A DNA stretch of 64,000 nucleotides from an uncultured Rhodopila sp. (GCF_903915725.1 NZ_CAIWTY010000107.1:1-64000), one strand, 5' to 3'. Counted from the stretch's first letter, positions 38,962 through 47,677 are shown. Notes: generated by a model not told the origin, from the sequence alone. Numbers and translations are program-made.

Positions 38962-40137
38962 ATGGACCAGACCGCCGCGAGCACGGAGCTTATCCACACC
39001 CACGTCACCTTCGACGATGGGATCTCCCTGGAGTGCGGGACAATCCTGCGACGCCATACCGTCGCTTATCGAACTTACGGCACCCTGAACGAGGACCACT
39101 CCAACGCCATCCTGGTCTGCCACGCCCTGACCGGCGACCAGTACGTGGCGGAGACTCACCCGATCACCGGCAAGCCCGGCTGGTGGGAATCCATTGTCGG
39201 CCCCGGCCTGCCGATAGACACCAACCGGTTCTTCGTGATCTGCCCCAACGTGCTCGGCGGCTGCATGGGTAGCACCGGCCCGCTCAGCCTGCGGGAAAAC
39301 ACCGACGGCAGCGAGTCGGCCGAACCCTGGGGCACCGATTTTCCCCCCGTCACCGTCCGCGACATGGTCCGCGCGCAGAAGCGGCTGGTCGAGCATCTCG
39401 GTATCGACCGCCTGTTCGCGGTTATCGGCGGATCGATGGGCGGCATGCAGGCGTTGCAATGGGCGGCGCAATACCCCGATCACGTCTTCGCCGCTCTGCC
39501 GATCGCCGCGGCGTCCTATCACTCGGCGCAGAACATCGCGTTTCATGAGGTCGGGCGGCAGGCGATCTTCGCAGATCCGGACTGGCATAACGGACGCTAT
39601 TGGGAGAAGCACCGGCTGCCGGCGCGCGGCCTGGCGGTGGCGCGGATGTGCGCACACATCACCTATCTGTCGGAGGAAGCACTGACCCGGAAATTCGGGC
39701 GGCGGCTGCAGCACGCGCCGAAGGATAACTCCGAAGCGATCAACCTGTTCGGCGAAATGTTCGAGGTCGAATCCTACCTCCGCCACCAGGGCAGCACCTT
39801 CGTGCAGCGCTTCGACGCCAACAGCTACCTGACCATCACCCGGGCGATGGACTATTTCGATCTGGCGGCCGACAGCGGCGGCGATCTGGCGGAAGCGTTC
39901 AAGGGCACGGCCACGCGCTTCCTGCTGGTATCGTTCACCTCGGACTGGCTGTTCCCGACGACCCAGAGCCGCGCCGTCGCCCGCGCGCTGAATCGCGCCG
40001 GGGCAAACGTGTCGTTCGTCGAAATCCCCACCGACAAGGGCCACGACGCCTTCCTGTTGGATGAGCCGGACTTCCACCGCACGCTCGCCGGTTTCCTGCG
40101 CGGCTGTGCCATGCATGCGGGGCTACCGGCTCTGTGA
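38962..40137 (+). CDS. metX: Homoserine O-acetyltransferase MetX
   Basis: A 391-residue alpha/beta-hydrolase-fold acyltransferase that activates homoserine for methionine synthesis. Motifs: [11 protein letters not shown], the nucleophile elbow G-G-S-M-G-G-M-Q, a late aspartate in F-T-S-D-W-L-F-P and the histidine in K-G-H-D-A-F-L. The ATG at 38962 gives the usual MetX N-terminus; the longer frame upstream has no family character. No SAM-II riboswitch could be recognised in the 167 bp upstream. metW overlaps its stop (GTGA). Confidence 0.97.
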   Translation: MDQTAASTELIHTHVTFDDGISLECGTILRRHTVAYRTYGTLNEDHSNAILVCHALTGDQYVAETHPITGKPGWWESIVGPGLPIDTNRFFVICPNVLGGCMGSTGPLSLRENTDGSESAEPWGTDFPPVTVRDMVRAQKRLVEHLGIDRLFAVIGGSMGGMQALQWAAQYPDHVFAALPIAAASYHSAQNIAFHEVGRQAIFADPDWHNGRYWEKHRLPARGLAVARMCAHITYLSEEALTRKFGRRLQHAPKDNSEAINLFGEMFEVESYLRHQGSTFVQRFDANSYLTITRAMDYFDLAADSGGDLAEAFKGTATRFLLVSFTSDWLFPTTQSRAVARALNRAGANVSFVEIPTDKGHDAFLLDEPDFHRTLAGFLRGCAMHAGLPAL

Positions 40138-40772
40138 GCGCGCCCGATCCCGTCCGCTTCCTGGCGAAGAACATGCGCGTCGATCTGGCCCTGATCGCCG
40201 GCATGATCGCGCCGCGATCGCGCGTGCTGGATATCGGCTGCGGCGACGGCTTCCTGATCGACCACCTGTTCCAGACCAAGGGCTGCGATGCCCGCGGGAT
40301 CGAGATCGACATGGCGCAGGTGACCCAGGCCGTCGCGCATGGCCTGCCGGTGATGCAGGGCGATGCCGACACCGACCTGGCGCACTATCCCGACGACGCG
40401 TTCGACTATGTGGTGCTGTCGCGCGCTCTGCAGGCGGTCGAGCGGCCGCGCGAGGTGCTGGCGCAGATGCTGCGCATCGGCACCCGAGCCGTGGTCAGTT
40501 TTCCGAATTTCGGCCATTGGCAGGTGCGCTGGCAGCTTCTGGTCACCGGCCGGATGCCGATGACCCCGGCCTGGGACCGCCCGTGGTATGAAACGCCGAA
40601 TATCCACCCGTGCACCATTCATGACTTCTTTTCTCTGTGCGAGCAGGAGGGTTACGTCATCGAGCGCTGGCTCGCCGCCGATGATGGCGGGCGGCGGGCG
40701 CCATGGACGCGCTTTTTGATGCTCGCGAATATTTTTGGAGAGCAGGGCGTATTCCTGCTGCGCCGCCGATAG
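40134..40772 (+). CDS. metW: Methionine biosynthesis protein MetW
   Basis: A 212-residue class I methyltransferase-like protein with [12 protein letters not shown] for cofactor binding and the family blocks [16 protein letters not shown] and the C-terminal F-L-x-A-N-I-F-G-E-Q. It acts with MetX in homoserine acylation in many Proteobacteria; the exact role is not fully settled. The GTG start overlaps the metX stop by 4 bp, so the two are translationally coupled. Confidence 0.96.
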   Translation: MSAPDPVRFLAKNMRVDLALIAGMIAPRSRVLDIGCGDGFLIDHLFQTKGCDARGIEIDMAQVTQAVAHGLPVMQGDADTDLAHYPDDAFDYVVLSRALQAVERPREVLAQMLRIGTRAVVSFPNFGHWQVRWQLLVTGRMPMTPAWDRPWYETPNIHPCTIHDFFSLCEQEGYVIERWLAADDGGRRAPWTRFLMLANIFGEQGVFLLRRR

Positions 40773-40782
40773 ATTCGCTCCT

Positions 40783-41727
40783 ATGCGACTGATCGGCCCG
40801 ACTCGACGACGGACGCCTGCCAGCCGGCGCTTGTCGCGCCGCCGCGCCTATTTCAGCCGCGCCTGGACGGTGTCGCTGGCGATCCATCTGGCGATCCTGG
40901 TGCTGCTGCTGGTCACGCTGAAGAAGAAGGGCAGGGAGGAGTGGCTGCCGCCGCCCTCGCCGGTGACGATGGTGTTCGAGAGCGGTCGGAAGGAGGGGCC
41001 GACTTTGCCCGAACCTTCGCCGCAAGCCCGGCCGTCCGAGCAGGCGCCGCCGGTGCAGGAGCAGCAGCCCTTGCCGCTGCCCCCTGCGCCGCCTCCGCCG
41101 CCCCCGCCACCACCCCCCGCACCGCCCGCGCCGCCGGTACCAACGCCGGTGCCGCCGGCTGTCGAGGCGCCGCCCCCGCCGCCGCCGGTGGCAAAGGCTC
41201 CGGTCGAGCGGCCGCCACCCGTGCCGAAGCCGCCGCCAAAGCGGCCGCCCCCGCCCAAGCCGTCGGACTTCCCCGCGCCGACGGATTTCAGCCTGGGCAG
41301 GCCCTTGGGCGCGCCGCAGCCGAGGACGCGAACCTCCGCCGCGCCGCGTCAGCCGGGCACGCTGGACATGTCGCTCGGGCCGGCGAAGAAGGGCGCGCCG
41401 AATATCTCACCGTTCGCCGATATTGACACCGATGAGGGCGGCCCGGACTGGCGCAATGCGCTGTCCCGGTGGGTGTCGGAGCACGCCTACTATCCGGAGC
41501 AGGCGCGCGCCAATTTTGAGGACGGCGATGTCAGGGTTCACGTCGTGGCGCAGCACAACGGGCGTGTGACGGATGTCGAACTGATCTCGAAGTCGGGTTC
41601 GATGTGGCTGGATCTGGCGCTGCAGTCGATGTTCCGGGATGCGCATATCCCGCCGCTGCCGACACCGGGGAACGAGCCGATCGAGTTCAATTTCACGATG
41701 CATTATATTTTGCGGCGGATGCCGTGA
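40783..41727 (+). CDS. tonB: Energy transducer TonB
   Basis: A 314-residue protein with a basic N-terminus, one membrane segment (W-T-V-S-L-A-I-H-L-A-I-L-V-L-L-L-V), a very long proline-rich periplasmic spacer (roughly residues 80-170, including runs of up to ten prolines) and a C-terminal TonB-like domain (Y-Y-P-E-Q-A-R, then G-R-V-T-D-V-E-L-I-S-K-S-G). It would couple the proton motive force to outer membrane receptors. exbB and exbD are not adjacent. It begins 10 bp after metW and probably shares its transcript. The start at 40783 was chosen to avoid overlap with metW. Confidence 0.88.
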   Translation: MRLIGPTRRRTPASRRLSRRRAYFSRAWTVSLAIHLAILVLLLVTLKKKGREEWLPPPSPVTMVFESGRKEGPTLPEPSPQARPSEQAPPVQEQQPLPLPPAPPPPPPPPPPAPPAPPVPTPVPPAVEAPPPPPPVAKAPVERPPPVPKPPPKRPPPPKPSDFPAPTDFSLGRPLGAPQPRTRTSAAPRQPGTLDMSLGPAKKGAPNISPFADIDTDEGGPDWRNALSRWVSEHAYYPEQARANFEDGDVRVHVVAQHNGRVTDVELISKSGSMWLDLALQSMFRDAHIPPLPTPGNEPIEFNFTMHYILRRMP

Positions 41728-41917
41728 GGGTCTCCCACCGCCATCACCCGGCAGGGGCGTTCCTGTTGTGTCATGGCCGGGACAAGCCGCCTGGTGTTGG
41801 CGGGGTTCCCGATGCTGGTGACCTCGCTGCCGGCCGAAATCCCGGCGAGGAGATTTGTGCCACCTACCGCCATGAAGTGGCAGATGGAACTGGCGTTGAA
41901 ACGGCTGAGCCGAAAGA

Positions 41918-41933
41918 CGGGGCTTTTGCCCCG
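41918..41933. terminator. Intrinsic terminator-like hairpin
   Basis: Arms CGGGGC and GCCCCG surround TTTT (read as AAAA on the minus strand), followed by GTCTTTC on the minus strand and CCTTTC on the plus. It lies 15 bp past the stop of the minus-strand SnoaL-like gene and downstream of tonB, so it could serve both. Confidence 0.5.
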
Positions 41934-41947
41934 CCTTTCAGACTTCG

Positions 41948-42454
41948 TTAATTGCTGCCGATCTGCTGATTTCGGGTTGCTGTTGCCATGCCCGTTATGT
42001 CTTGTTCCGGCTTGAGATTGCCGGCAAGTAATTTGATGCGCCAGTTTGTTCCTTCACGCGTCAGCAATTGCGCACCATAGCCGCTGATTTGCCGACCGGC
42101 AGCGAGCCCGGTTCCCTGGATTTGATAATCGAGGATCGCCAAAACATCGCTGCCCTCGCTTCGCGCGTCGATGACGTGGATGGCTTCTTTGGTCCATCCC
42201 GCCCTGATTCGTGCCGCCAGCGCTGTCGTCATGTCCGCTTGATCGGTCAGTATCGTGCCTCCGGGTGTCAAGTAAACACCGCCAGAAGCGAATAATGCGG
42301 CAATATCAGCGGGCTTATTGTGATTATAGGCGGAGGCAAATGTCTCCGCAACCTGCGTGGCCGCTTGTTTGGCATCTGAGGCAGAAACCGTTTGGGCCAA
42401 CACCGGGCCAGCGACGCAGACAAGTATAGACGATACGAGCGTGCGAATAATCAT
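41948..42454 (-). CDS. Exported SnoaL/DUF4440-like protein
   Basis: A 168-residue protein with a signal peptide (I-R-T-L-V-S-S-I-L-V-C-V-A-G-P-V-L-A-Q). The mature part has the NTF2-like opening A-A-T-Q-V-A-E-T-F-A-S-A-Y-N-H-N-K-P-A-D-I-A-A-L-F-A and a G-G-V-Y-L-T-P-G-G turn, typical of DUF4440/SnoaL-like proteins, then beta-strands ending in W-R-I-K-L-L. The function is unknown. The start at 42454 has a GGGAGG ribosome-binding site. Confidence 0.8.
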   Translation of the reverse strand: MIIRTLVSSILVCVAGPVLAQTVSASDAKQAATQVAETFASAYNHNKPADIAALFASGGVYLTPGGTILTDQADMTTALAARIRAGWTKEAIHVIDARSEGSDVLAILDYQIQGTGLAAGRQISGYGAQLLTREGTNWRIKLLAGNLKPEQDITGMATATRNQQIGSN

Positions 42455-42704
42455 AACGTCCTCCCTGTTTAGGCGTGACCCCGACACTAGGAACCGATCA
42501 CTAATCACGCGCAATCGGAATCGTATTTCATGAACTTCACGTTCATGTACTTAACATTCCTCAAATTCTCAAACACTGATTGATCGCAGCGCTGGGGGCT
42601 TTACACCCGCCAAGTCTCAGGCTGTGACAATCACGGCCGGCCATGACAACGGGCCGTTGGCCATCCGGATCCTTGCATGTCAGCGCTTATGCCGACAAAC
42701 CCGC

Positions 42705-43415
42705 TTAAGCCGCCTCCGCCAGCACCAGCCGCCGCCGCGCCACGGCCTCCACCGGCATCGCCGCATACACATCCTTGACCGCCTCGGTCAGTGTCACCCC
42801 CGCCAACCCCGGCATCAGCTTGCGGCCCGCCTGCTCGAATACCGGCGCGCTGCGCAGCAGGATCCGCATCGGCGACGGCGGCATCCACAAACATGCATCC
42901 CGGCGCTCGACCCGGAACAACGCGCCCGCCAGGAGCCGGCTGAGTTGCCCGGACGAATACGGTAACCCGTGGCCGAACGGCGTGCTGTCCCAGTACGCCC
43001 ACATGCCGGAGCGGTTCGGCACGACGATCAGCAGCCGCCCGTCATCCTTCAGCACCCGCCATGCCTCGCGCAGCAGCCGCCGCGCGTTCTCCGCCATCTC
43101 CAGACCGTGAACCAACAATATCCGGTCGAAGGTTAAATCGGCGAAAGGCAGGCAATCCTCTTCCGACGTACATGACAAATTCGGCACCCCGGCCGGCCAT
43201 CGCGCCGCGCCGATATGGGCCGGAGTCAGCGCGATGCAACGCTTCGCCTGATCGCGCCACAGCCTCAGGTAAGGCATTGAATATCCAAGCCCCAGCACCG
43301 ATTCCCCGGGCATGGCCGGCCACATGGCGAACAGCCTTTCGCGCAGCACGCGCGCGGTGACGGCGCCGCGAGAGGAGCCGTAGAATTCGGCGACGAGATG
43401 TGCATCCGCTGTCAT
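42705..43415 (-). CDS. SAM-dependent methyltransferase domain protein
   Basis: A 236-residue protein. The cofactor-binding strand reads V-L-G-L-G-Y-S-M-P-Y rather than the usual G-x-G-x-G, and later blocks are L-P-F-A-D-L-T-F-D-R-I-L-L-V-H-G-L-E and W-R-V-L-K-D-D-G-R-L-L-I-V-V-P-N-R-S-G-M-W-A-Y. This is a methyltransferase family found divergent to gloB in many alphaproteobacteria, as here. The substrate is unknown. The start at 43415 lies 63 bp from the gloB start. Confidence 0.82.
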   Translation of the reverse strand: MTADAHLVAEFYGSSRGAVTARVLRERLFAMWPAMPGESVLGLGYSMPYLRLWRDQAKRCIALTPAHIGAARWPAGVPNLSCTSEEDCLPFADLTFDRILLVHGLEMAENARRLLREAWRVLKDDGRLLIVVPNRSGMWAYWDSTPFGHGLPYSSGQLSRLLAGALFRVERRDACLWMPPSPMRILLRSAPVFEQAGRKLMPGLAGVTLTEAVKDVYAAMPVEAVARRRLVLAEAA

Positions 43416-43478
43416 GGCGGCAGCGTATAGCACATCATGCGGTTTTCGGCCGAATGAACGCATGATAAGAAGTCGAGC

Positions 43479-44204
43479 ATGACAATCTCCGCGACACCGG
43501 TCCCGATCCTGACGGACAACTATGCCTGGCTGCTGCGCGACAGCAACACGGGCGCCACAGCCATTGTCGATCCGGCGGACGCCGCCCCGGTGATCGAGGC
43601 CATTGAAAAGGCCGGCGGAAGGCTGGATGCGATCCTGCTGACGCATCACCATGCGGACCATACCGCCGGAACGGATGAGGTCCGCTCCCGCTTCAACTGC
43701 CCCGTCATCGGCGCCGCGGCCGATCGGCATCGGCTGCCGAAATTGGATGATGCGGTGAAGGACGGGGATGACGTTCGGCTGGGCGACGCTGTCGGCCGGG
43801 TGATCGAGACTCCCGGGCATACGCGGGGGCAGATCAATTTTTTCTTCCCGGACGGCGACATCCTGCTGTCGGGCGACACTCTGTTCAGCCTCGGGTGCGG
43901 CCGCCTGCTGGAGGGCACCGCCGAGGAGATGTTCCACAGCCTGCGCAGGCTGGCCGCTTTGCCCGGCGACACGCAGGTCTGCTGCGGGCACGAGTATACC
44001 GAGAGCAACGCCCGGTTTGCCCTGTCGGTGGACCCGGACAACAAGGCGCTGCACGCATTCGTTGCCAAGGTCGAGCAACTGCGCGCCGCCGGGCAGCCGA
44101 GCGTGCCGTCGGTGCTGGCGGACGAATTGCAGGCCAATCCATTTCTGCGCGCGCCGGATGTGGCCAGCTTTGCCGCGGTGCGGGCAAAGAAGGATAAATT
44201 CTAA
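43479..44204 (+). CDS. gloB: Hydroxyacylglutathione hydrolase (glyoxalase II)
   Basis: A 241-residue metallo-beta-lactamase-fold enzyme that hydrolyses S-lactoylglutathione. The metal site is T55-H-H-H-A-D-H61; further ligands are in E-T-P-G-H-T-R-G, L-L-S-G-D-T-L-F-S-L-G-C-G-R and C-C-G-H-E-Y-T. The C-terminal helical domain carries the glutathione-contacting N-P-F-L-R region. A GST gene follows after 18 bp, and gshA is also in the window, consistent with glutathione-based detoxification. Confidence 0.97.
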   Translation: MTISATPVPILTDNYAWLLRDSNTGATAIVDPADAAPVIEAIEKAGGRLDAILLTHHHADHTAGTDEVRSRFNCPVIGAAADRHRLPKLDDAVKDGDDVRLGDAVGRVIETPGHTRGQINFFFPDGDILLSGDTLFSLGCGRLLEGTAEEMFHSLRRLAALPGDTQVCCGHEYTESNARFALSVDPDNKALHAFVAKVEQLRAAGQPSVPSVLADELQANPFLRAPDVASFAAVRAKKDKF

Positions 44205-44222
44205 CCAGGGGGCGCCGCGGCC

Positions 44223-44816
44223 GTGAAGTTGTATTACTCTCCAACCAGTCCGTATGTGCGGAAAGTGGTGGCCTGCGCGATCATCCGCGGGCTGGACGGG
44301 CGGATCGAGCGGCAGGCGACCAACCCGCATGAGTCTCCTGAGGACTTGCTGTCGGACAATCCGCTGTCGAAGGTGCCCTGCCTGGTCACGGATGACGGCC
44401 TGTCGCTGTTCGGCAGCCAGTTGATCTGCGAGTATCTGGACAGCCTTGGGGATGAATTGCAGCTTTTCCCCCCGCAGGGCGCGCCGCGCTGGCGGGCGCT
44501 GAAATTCCAGTCCTTGGGCGACGGGATACTGGACGCGGCGGTGCCGTGGCGCGGCGAACAGGCCAAGCCGCGGGAGGAGGCGCGGGATAAGCAGATGCTG
44601 CGCTACCACGATGCCATCGCCCGGACGGTCGATGCGCTGGAGCGTGATCCGCCGCACAAGATTGTCGATATCGGCTCGATTACCGTGGCCTGTGCGCTGG
44701 GGTATCTGGATTTCCGGTTTGCGTTGCACCCGTGGCGGCCGGAGCATCCCAAGCTGGCGGCGTGGTTTGAGGCGTTCGGGCGGAACAAGGGGATCGCGGA
44801 GACAGCGCCGCATTAG
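44223..44816 (+). CDS. Glutathione S-transferase family protein
   Basis: A 197-residue protein from a GTG at 44223. The N-terminal thioredoxin-like domain has L-Y-Y-S-P-T-S-P-Y-V-R-K-V, K-V-P-C-L-V and the glutathione-binding pair in F-G-S-Q-L-I-C-E-Y-L. The C-terminal helical domain contains S-I-T-V-A-C-A-L-G-Y-L-D-F-R. It probably shares a transcript with gloB. The substrate is unknown. Confidence 0.92.
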   Translation: MKLYYSPTSPYVRKVVACAIIRGLDGRIERQATNPHESPEDLLSDNPLSKVPCLVTDDGLSLFGSQLICEYLDSLGDELQLFPPQGAPRWRALKFQSLGDGILDAAVPWRGEQAKPREEARDKQMLRYHDAIARTVDALERDPPHKIVDIGSITVACALGYLDFRFALHPWRPEHPKLAAWFEAFGRNKGIAETAPH

Positions 44817-45371
44817 GTTATCCGGGCTGGGTGCAGGGCCGCGGTATATGGAAGGCTGGCCCTCATGCGCTGAAAACCCTGTGCGGCGCATAATTTATTA
44901 ATCGGGGTCCGCCAACCGTCCGGCGTTCGTGTTTACCTGCGCGTTTTAAGCGCAGAGCCGACCAGCGGCGGCCGCCGGCACCGCGGTGACGGAAAATGAT
45001 GTCGGCGTTGCTGCAGACGTCATGGTGGCCGAAGGGCCACCATCCACGCCTTACGGTGATGACGCGAGCCAAGGCGTGGATGGCGGGCGACCGAGCACGC
45101 GAGGGAGGGCTGCGCCCGCCATGACGTCCAGCGGCACGTGCCGCGCCGGGCATTTGCATGGTAGAACGCTGAGATTATGAGATGGCAGAGAAGTATTCTT
45201 GCGCCACCTTGCGGCAACGTTTCAATTGGCGGAAGATCGCCACGGCTGTGCCGAGGCGCACGACTCTTCTCTGCGATCTCAAAATTTCCGTGTTCTCCGC
45301 GCATAATGCGAATCCTAAGCCGGCACCGGCGGTGCCGGTATTACCGGATCTGCCAGCGCGGTACGCGCTGT
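44817..45371. other. Intergenic region with a composite repeat
   Basis: A 555-bp gap between convergent genes. Bases 45019-45127 form a BIME-like repeat. The stretch 45170-45371 has several short frames on both strands, none with recognisable family character. A GGCACCG/CGGTGCC hairpin at about 45318-45336 may help terminate the DUF4130 gene. Confidence 0.5.
45019..45127. repeat. Composite REP/BIME-like element
   Basis: CGTCATGGTGGCC-loop-GGCCACCATCCACGCCTT, a 20-bp spacer, then AAGGCGTGGATGGCGGGC-loop-GCCCGCCATGACG. Same mirror-image plan as the element at 18060-18140, with the outer GTCATGG/CCATGAC and inner ATCCACGCCTT/AAGGCGTGGAT conserved and the stems and loops changed. Confidence 0.75.
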
Positions 45372-46142
45372 TTATCGCGGCTGGCGCCCGATCATCCCGT
45401 CTGTTCGACTGCCGGCATTGCTGAGAAGATCCCGGATGCTGTCTGCCTCCGGCAAATCCCGCCGGAAGCGCTTCGGCATGTGACTGTCGAGTAATTTTGC
45501 ATTTGCCCGCGCCGGATTGAACGTTGCGCAGTAATACCGCTTCCACCAATCCTCCACATCATCCGCCGGCGGTGCCGCCGATCGGCTTAGACCCGGTGCG
45601 TATCGAACGGCCCGGCGATCCCAGTGCACCGACAGGTCGGGCGTCAGAACGGCAAACCGCAGACTGGCGAAGCGGTCGATGAAAAACGGAGTGACCCGGC
45701 GGAGTATTCGGTGCTGCGGTTCGTACCAGGCGACCGAGCATGGACCGTCTTCAGCTTCGACGATACGAAACCGGACGAATGCGGTCATCCTGTGCCGATC
45801 GCGCCGGACCGAGGCTGCCATCCGCTGGAGCCGGTGCACCAGCGTATCCGACGGTTGATCCATCAGCGTTCGCTCCCCGGCCACGAGACGCCAGAGCAGC
45901 TGATACAGCAGCGCCCAACGCGACTCATCGCGATGACAGGCAACCGCTTGGGCAAGCTCAACGAAGGCCCGCGGCACCGCGGCAATCCGTTCCGCGTCAG
46001 GCGGCACGTCCTGAAACAGCGCCGCATCCGGACAATCCGTCCAAGTAACGTCTGCGGGATCTATTCTTGCCGCCAGCAGCCTGCGTGCCGCCGAGCGAAA
46101 CGCTCCGAGATCATCAGGCGGATCGATGATGATGGAATACAT
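45372..46142 (-). CDS. DUF4130-family putative DNA repair protein (TIGR03915 type)
   Basis: A 256-residue protein. It begins M-Y-S-I-I-I-D-P-P-D-D-L-G-A-F-R-S-A-A-R and contains Q-A-V-A-C-H-R-D-E-S-R-W-A-L-L-Y-Q-L-L-W-R-L, H-R-M-T-A-F-V-R-F-R, then A-W-Y-E-P-Q-H-R-I-L and W-D-R-R-A. These are features of the DUF4130 family (TIGR03915), which always travels with the radical SAM protein encoded upstream, and in other bacteria is fused to a uracil-DNA-glycosylase-like domain. The start overlaps the upstream stop by one base (TGATG). The biochemical role is undetermined; DNA modification or repair is proposed for the pair. Confidence 0.88.
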   Translation of the reverse strand: MYSIIIDPPDDLGAFRSAARRLLAARIDPADVTWTDCPDAALFQDVPPDAERIAAVPRAFVELAQAVACHRDESRWALLYQLLWRLVAGERTLMDQPSDTLVHRLQRMAASVRRDRHRMTAFVRFRIVEAEDGPCSVAWYEPQHRILRRVTPFFIDRFASLRFAVLTPDLSVHWDRRAVRYAPGLSRSAAPPADDVEDWWKRYYCATFNPARANAKLLDSHMPKRFRRDLPEADSIRDLLSNAGSRTDGMIGRQPR

Positions 46143-47371
46143 CAGCCGAACAGCGTCGGTTGCCGTACCCGCGGCGCAACCACACTTCGCAAGGCCGACC
46201 GGTCGAGCAGCCGAGCCGGATGGTGATCGGCCGTAACAATAAACGGCAGCAGCCGCCGGAACGATCCCGCCAGGCGGCGGATGTCATCCAACCTCAGCCG
46301 GCAATGAAGTCTCGCGCTCAAAACACGATCGACCGAGCGCACCCCGAGGCCGGGAACCCGCAGCAGGCTCTCGCGCTCCGCGGCGTTCACATCGACCGGG
46401 AACCGGTCGCGGTTGCGCAGCGCCCAGGCGAGTTTCGGATCGAGCTCCGGGTCCAGCATGCCGTCCGTGCAGCCGAACAGGATCTCGGCAGCGCTGAAGC
46501 CATAGAACCGCATCAACCAATCGGCCTGGTACAACCGGTTTTCACGCACCAACGGCGCCGGCCGCGCCGGCAACAGCGTGCTGGCCTCAGGGATCGGACT
46601 GAACGCCGAGTAATAGATCCGTTTCAGCCGATACGTCCCGTACAAGCCCGAAGCCGTCGCCAGCACGGTGGAATCGCTGCTGCTGTCGGCCCCGACGATC
46701 AGTTGCGTGCTCTGCCCCGCGGGCGAAAACCGCGGTCCCCGTCCATCGGTCTTCGCACCGGCGATTTTCACGCTGAGATCCCGCATCGTCGCATGGATCG
46801 TCGCGGTTCGTTTCTCCGGCGCGAAACGCCGCAACGACTCCTCCGTCGGCAGCTCGATATTGATCGACAGCCGATCGGCGTAGAGCCCGGCCTCGCGGAT
46901 CAGGTCCGGGGAGGCTTCGGGAATCGACTTCAGATGAATATAGCCGCGGAATGCATGCTCGGTGCGAAGTGTCCGCGCGACCCGGACAAGCTCTTCCATC
47001 GTGTAGTCGGGCGAGCGGATGATGCCGGACGACAGGAACAATCCCTCGATGTAGTTACGTTTGTAAAACTCCAGCGTCAGGTCGACAACTTCCCGCACGG
47101 TAAAGCGGGCGCGCCGGACGTTGGAGGAGCGGCGGTTGATGCAGTAGGCGCACTCGTAAAAGCAGGCGTTGGTCAGCAGGATCTTCAGCAGCGACACGCA
47201 GCGGCCATCCGGCGTGTAGGAATGGCAAATTCCGTTGCCGGTGCTCGACCCGATGCCGCCGCTGCTGCGCGAGTTGCGCCGCTCACCCCCGGAGGACGCA
47301 CAGGACGCATCGTATTTCGCGGCGTCGGCGAGGATTTCGAGTTTGTCGGCAACCGATAGGGCCTTGGTCAT
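46142..47371 (-). CDS. Putative DNA modification/repair radical SAM protein (TIGR03916 type)
   Basis: A 409-residue radical SAM enzyme. The [4Fe-4S] cysteines are in N-A-C-F-Y-E-C-A-Y-C, preceded by G-R-C-V-S-L-L-K. Early blocks such as K-L-E-I-L-A-D-A-A-K-Y-D-A-S-C and G-I-C-H-S-Y-T-P-D-G are typical of this family. The C-terminal region holds a helix-hairpin-helix-like L-L-R-V-P-G-L-G-V-R-S-V-D-R, suggesting nucleic-acid binding, and the last residues Q-P-T-L-F-G resemble a sliding-clamp-binding motif. It is the first gene of the operon with DUF4130. A TTGACA promoter embedded with a LexA-type box lies immediately upstream and no ribosome-binding site is present, so the mRNA may be leaderless. 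Confidence 0.9.
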   Translation of the reverse strand: MTKALSVADKLEILADAAKYDASCASSGGERRNSRSSGGIGSSTGNGICHSYTPDGRCVSLLKILLTNACFYECAYCINRRSSNVRRARFTVREVVDLTLEFYKRNYIEGLFLSSGIIRSPDYTMEELVRVARTLRTEHAFRGYIHLKSIPEASPDLIREAGLYADRLSINIELPTEESLRRFAPEKRTATIHATMRDLSVKIAGAKTDGRGPRFSPAGQSTQLIVGADSSSDSTVLATASGLYGTYRLKRIYYSAFSPIPEASTLLPARPAPLVRENRLYQADWLMRFYGFSAAEILFGCTDGMLDPELDPKLAWALRNRDRFPVDVNAAERESLLRVPGLGVRSVDRVLSARLHCRLRLDDIRRLAGSFRRLLPFIVTADHHPARLLDRSALRSVVAPRVRQPTLFG

Positions 47372-47406
47372 GTTCTTTTTATGTTCTCATACCGCACGCT
47401 TGTCAA
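47372..47406 (-). promoter_or_regulatory. Predicted sigma-70 promoter overlapping a LexA (SOS) box
   Basis: On the minus strand, TTGACA (47406-47401), a 17-bp spacer and CATAAA (47383-47378) form a promoter. GAAC-ATAAAAA-GAAC (47386-47372) is an exact match to the alphaproteobacterial LexA motif (GAAC-N7-GAAC) and covers the -10 box. The predicted transcription start falls on the A of the ATG at 47371. Confidence 0.7.
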
Positions 47407-47633
47407 TGCGTCCGGCCGCGCCCCGTCTTGCCCTGCAACGCGTCGATCCGTTTCGATGCCTCAGCCTTGGATAGGTTCGGATCGAACGCCTCGCCGGCCT
47501 CCTCACACAGAGTCTTCAAGTATGACGCCTGCGCTCCGGTCATCGACTCCGCCCCGGTCGTCCACTCATTCGGGTCTTTCTCCGCATTCGACGGAAGGGG
47601 AGAACCAGTGTTGCTTTTCGGATCAGTGCTCAT
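47403..47633 (-). CDS. DUF3072 domain protein
   Basis: A 76-residue protein. The core E-S-M-T-G-A-Q-A-S-Y-L-K-T-L-C-E-E-A-G-E and L-S-K-A-E-A-S-K-R-I-D-A-L-Q matches the short DUF3072 family found in many bacteria, function unknown. An acidic, Asn/Ser-rich head precedes it and a basic tail follows. It lies just upstream of the radical SAM gene on the same strand, with the predicted -35 box of that gene overlapping its stop codon. Confidence 0.8.
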   Translation of the reverse strand: MSTDPKSNTGSPLPSNAEKDPNEWTTGAESMTGAQASYLKTLCEEAGEAFDPNLSKAEASKRIDALQGKTGRGRTH

Positions 47634-47677
47634 CCCGGCTCAACGCCGCCGATCGCGATTTGTTCCAGGCTGGGCGG

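Noticed and set aside
41769-41790. Further REP-like element (GTCATGGCCGGGACAAGCC)
   Set aside because: Only the first half of the unit is present and it forms no clear hairpin, so it was not counted with the repeat family.
42705-44891. 728-codon minus-strand frame spanning gloB and the GST gene
   Set aside because: Only its last 237 codons encode the methyltransferase, which has its own start at 43415. The upstream part is antisense to gloB and the GST gene.
45182-45424. Plus-strand 80-codon frame in the gap before the DUF4130 gene
   Set aside because: No recognisable motif, overlaps the end of a supported gene on the other strand, and codon pattern is not convincing.
47403-47633. Possible small RNA rather than a protein at the DUF3072 locus
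   Set aside because: The translation has a clear family-like core and a proper start, so a protein is the simpler reading.
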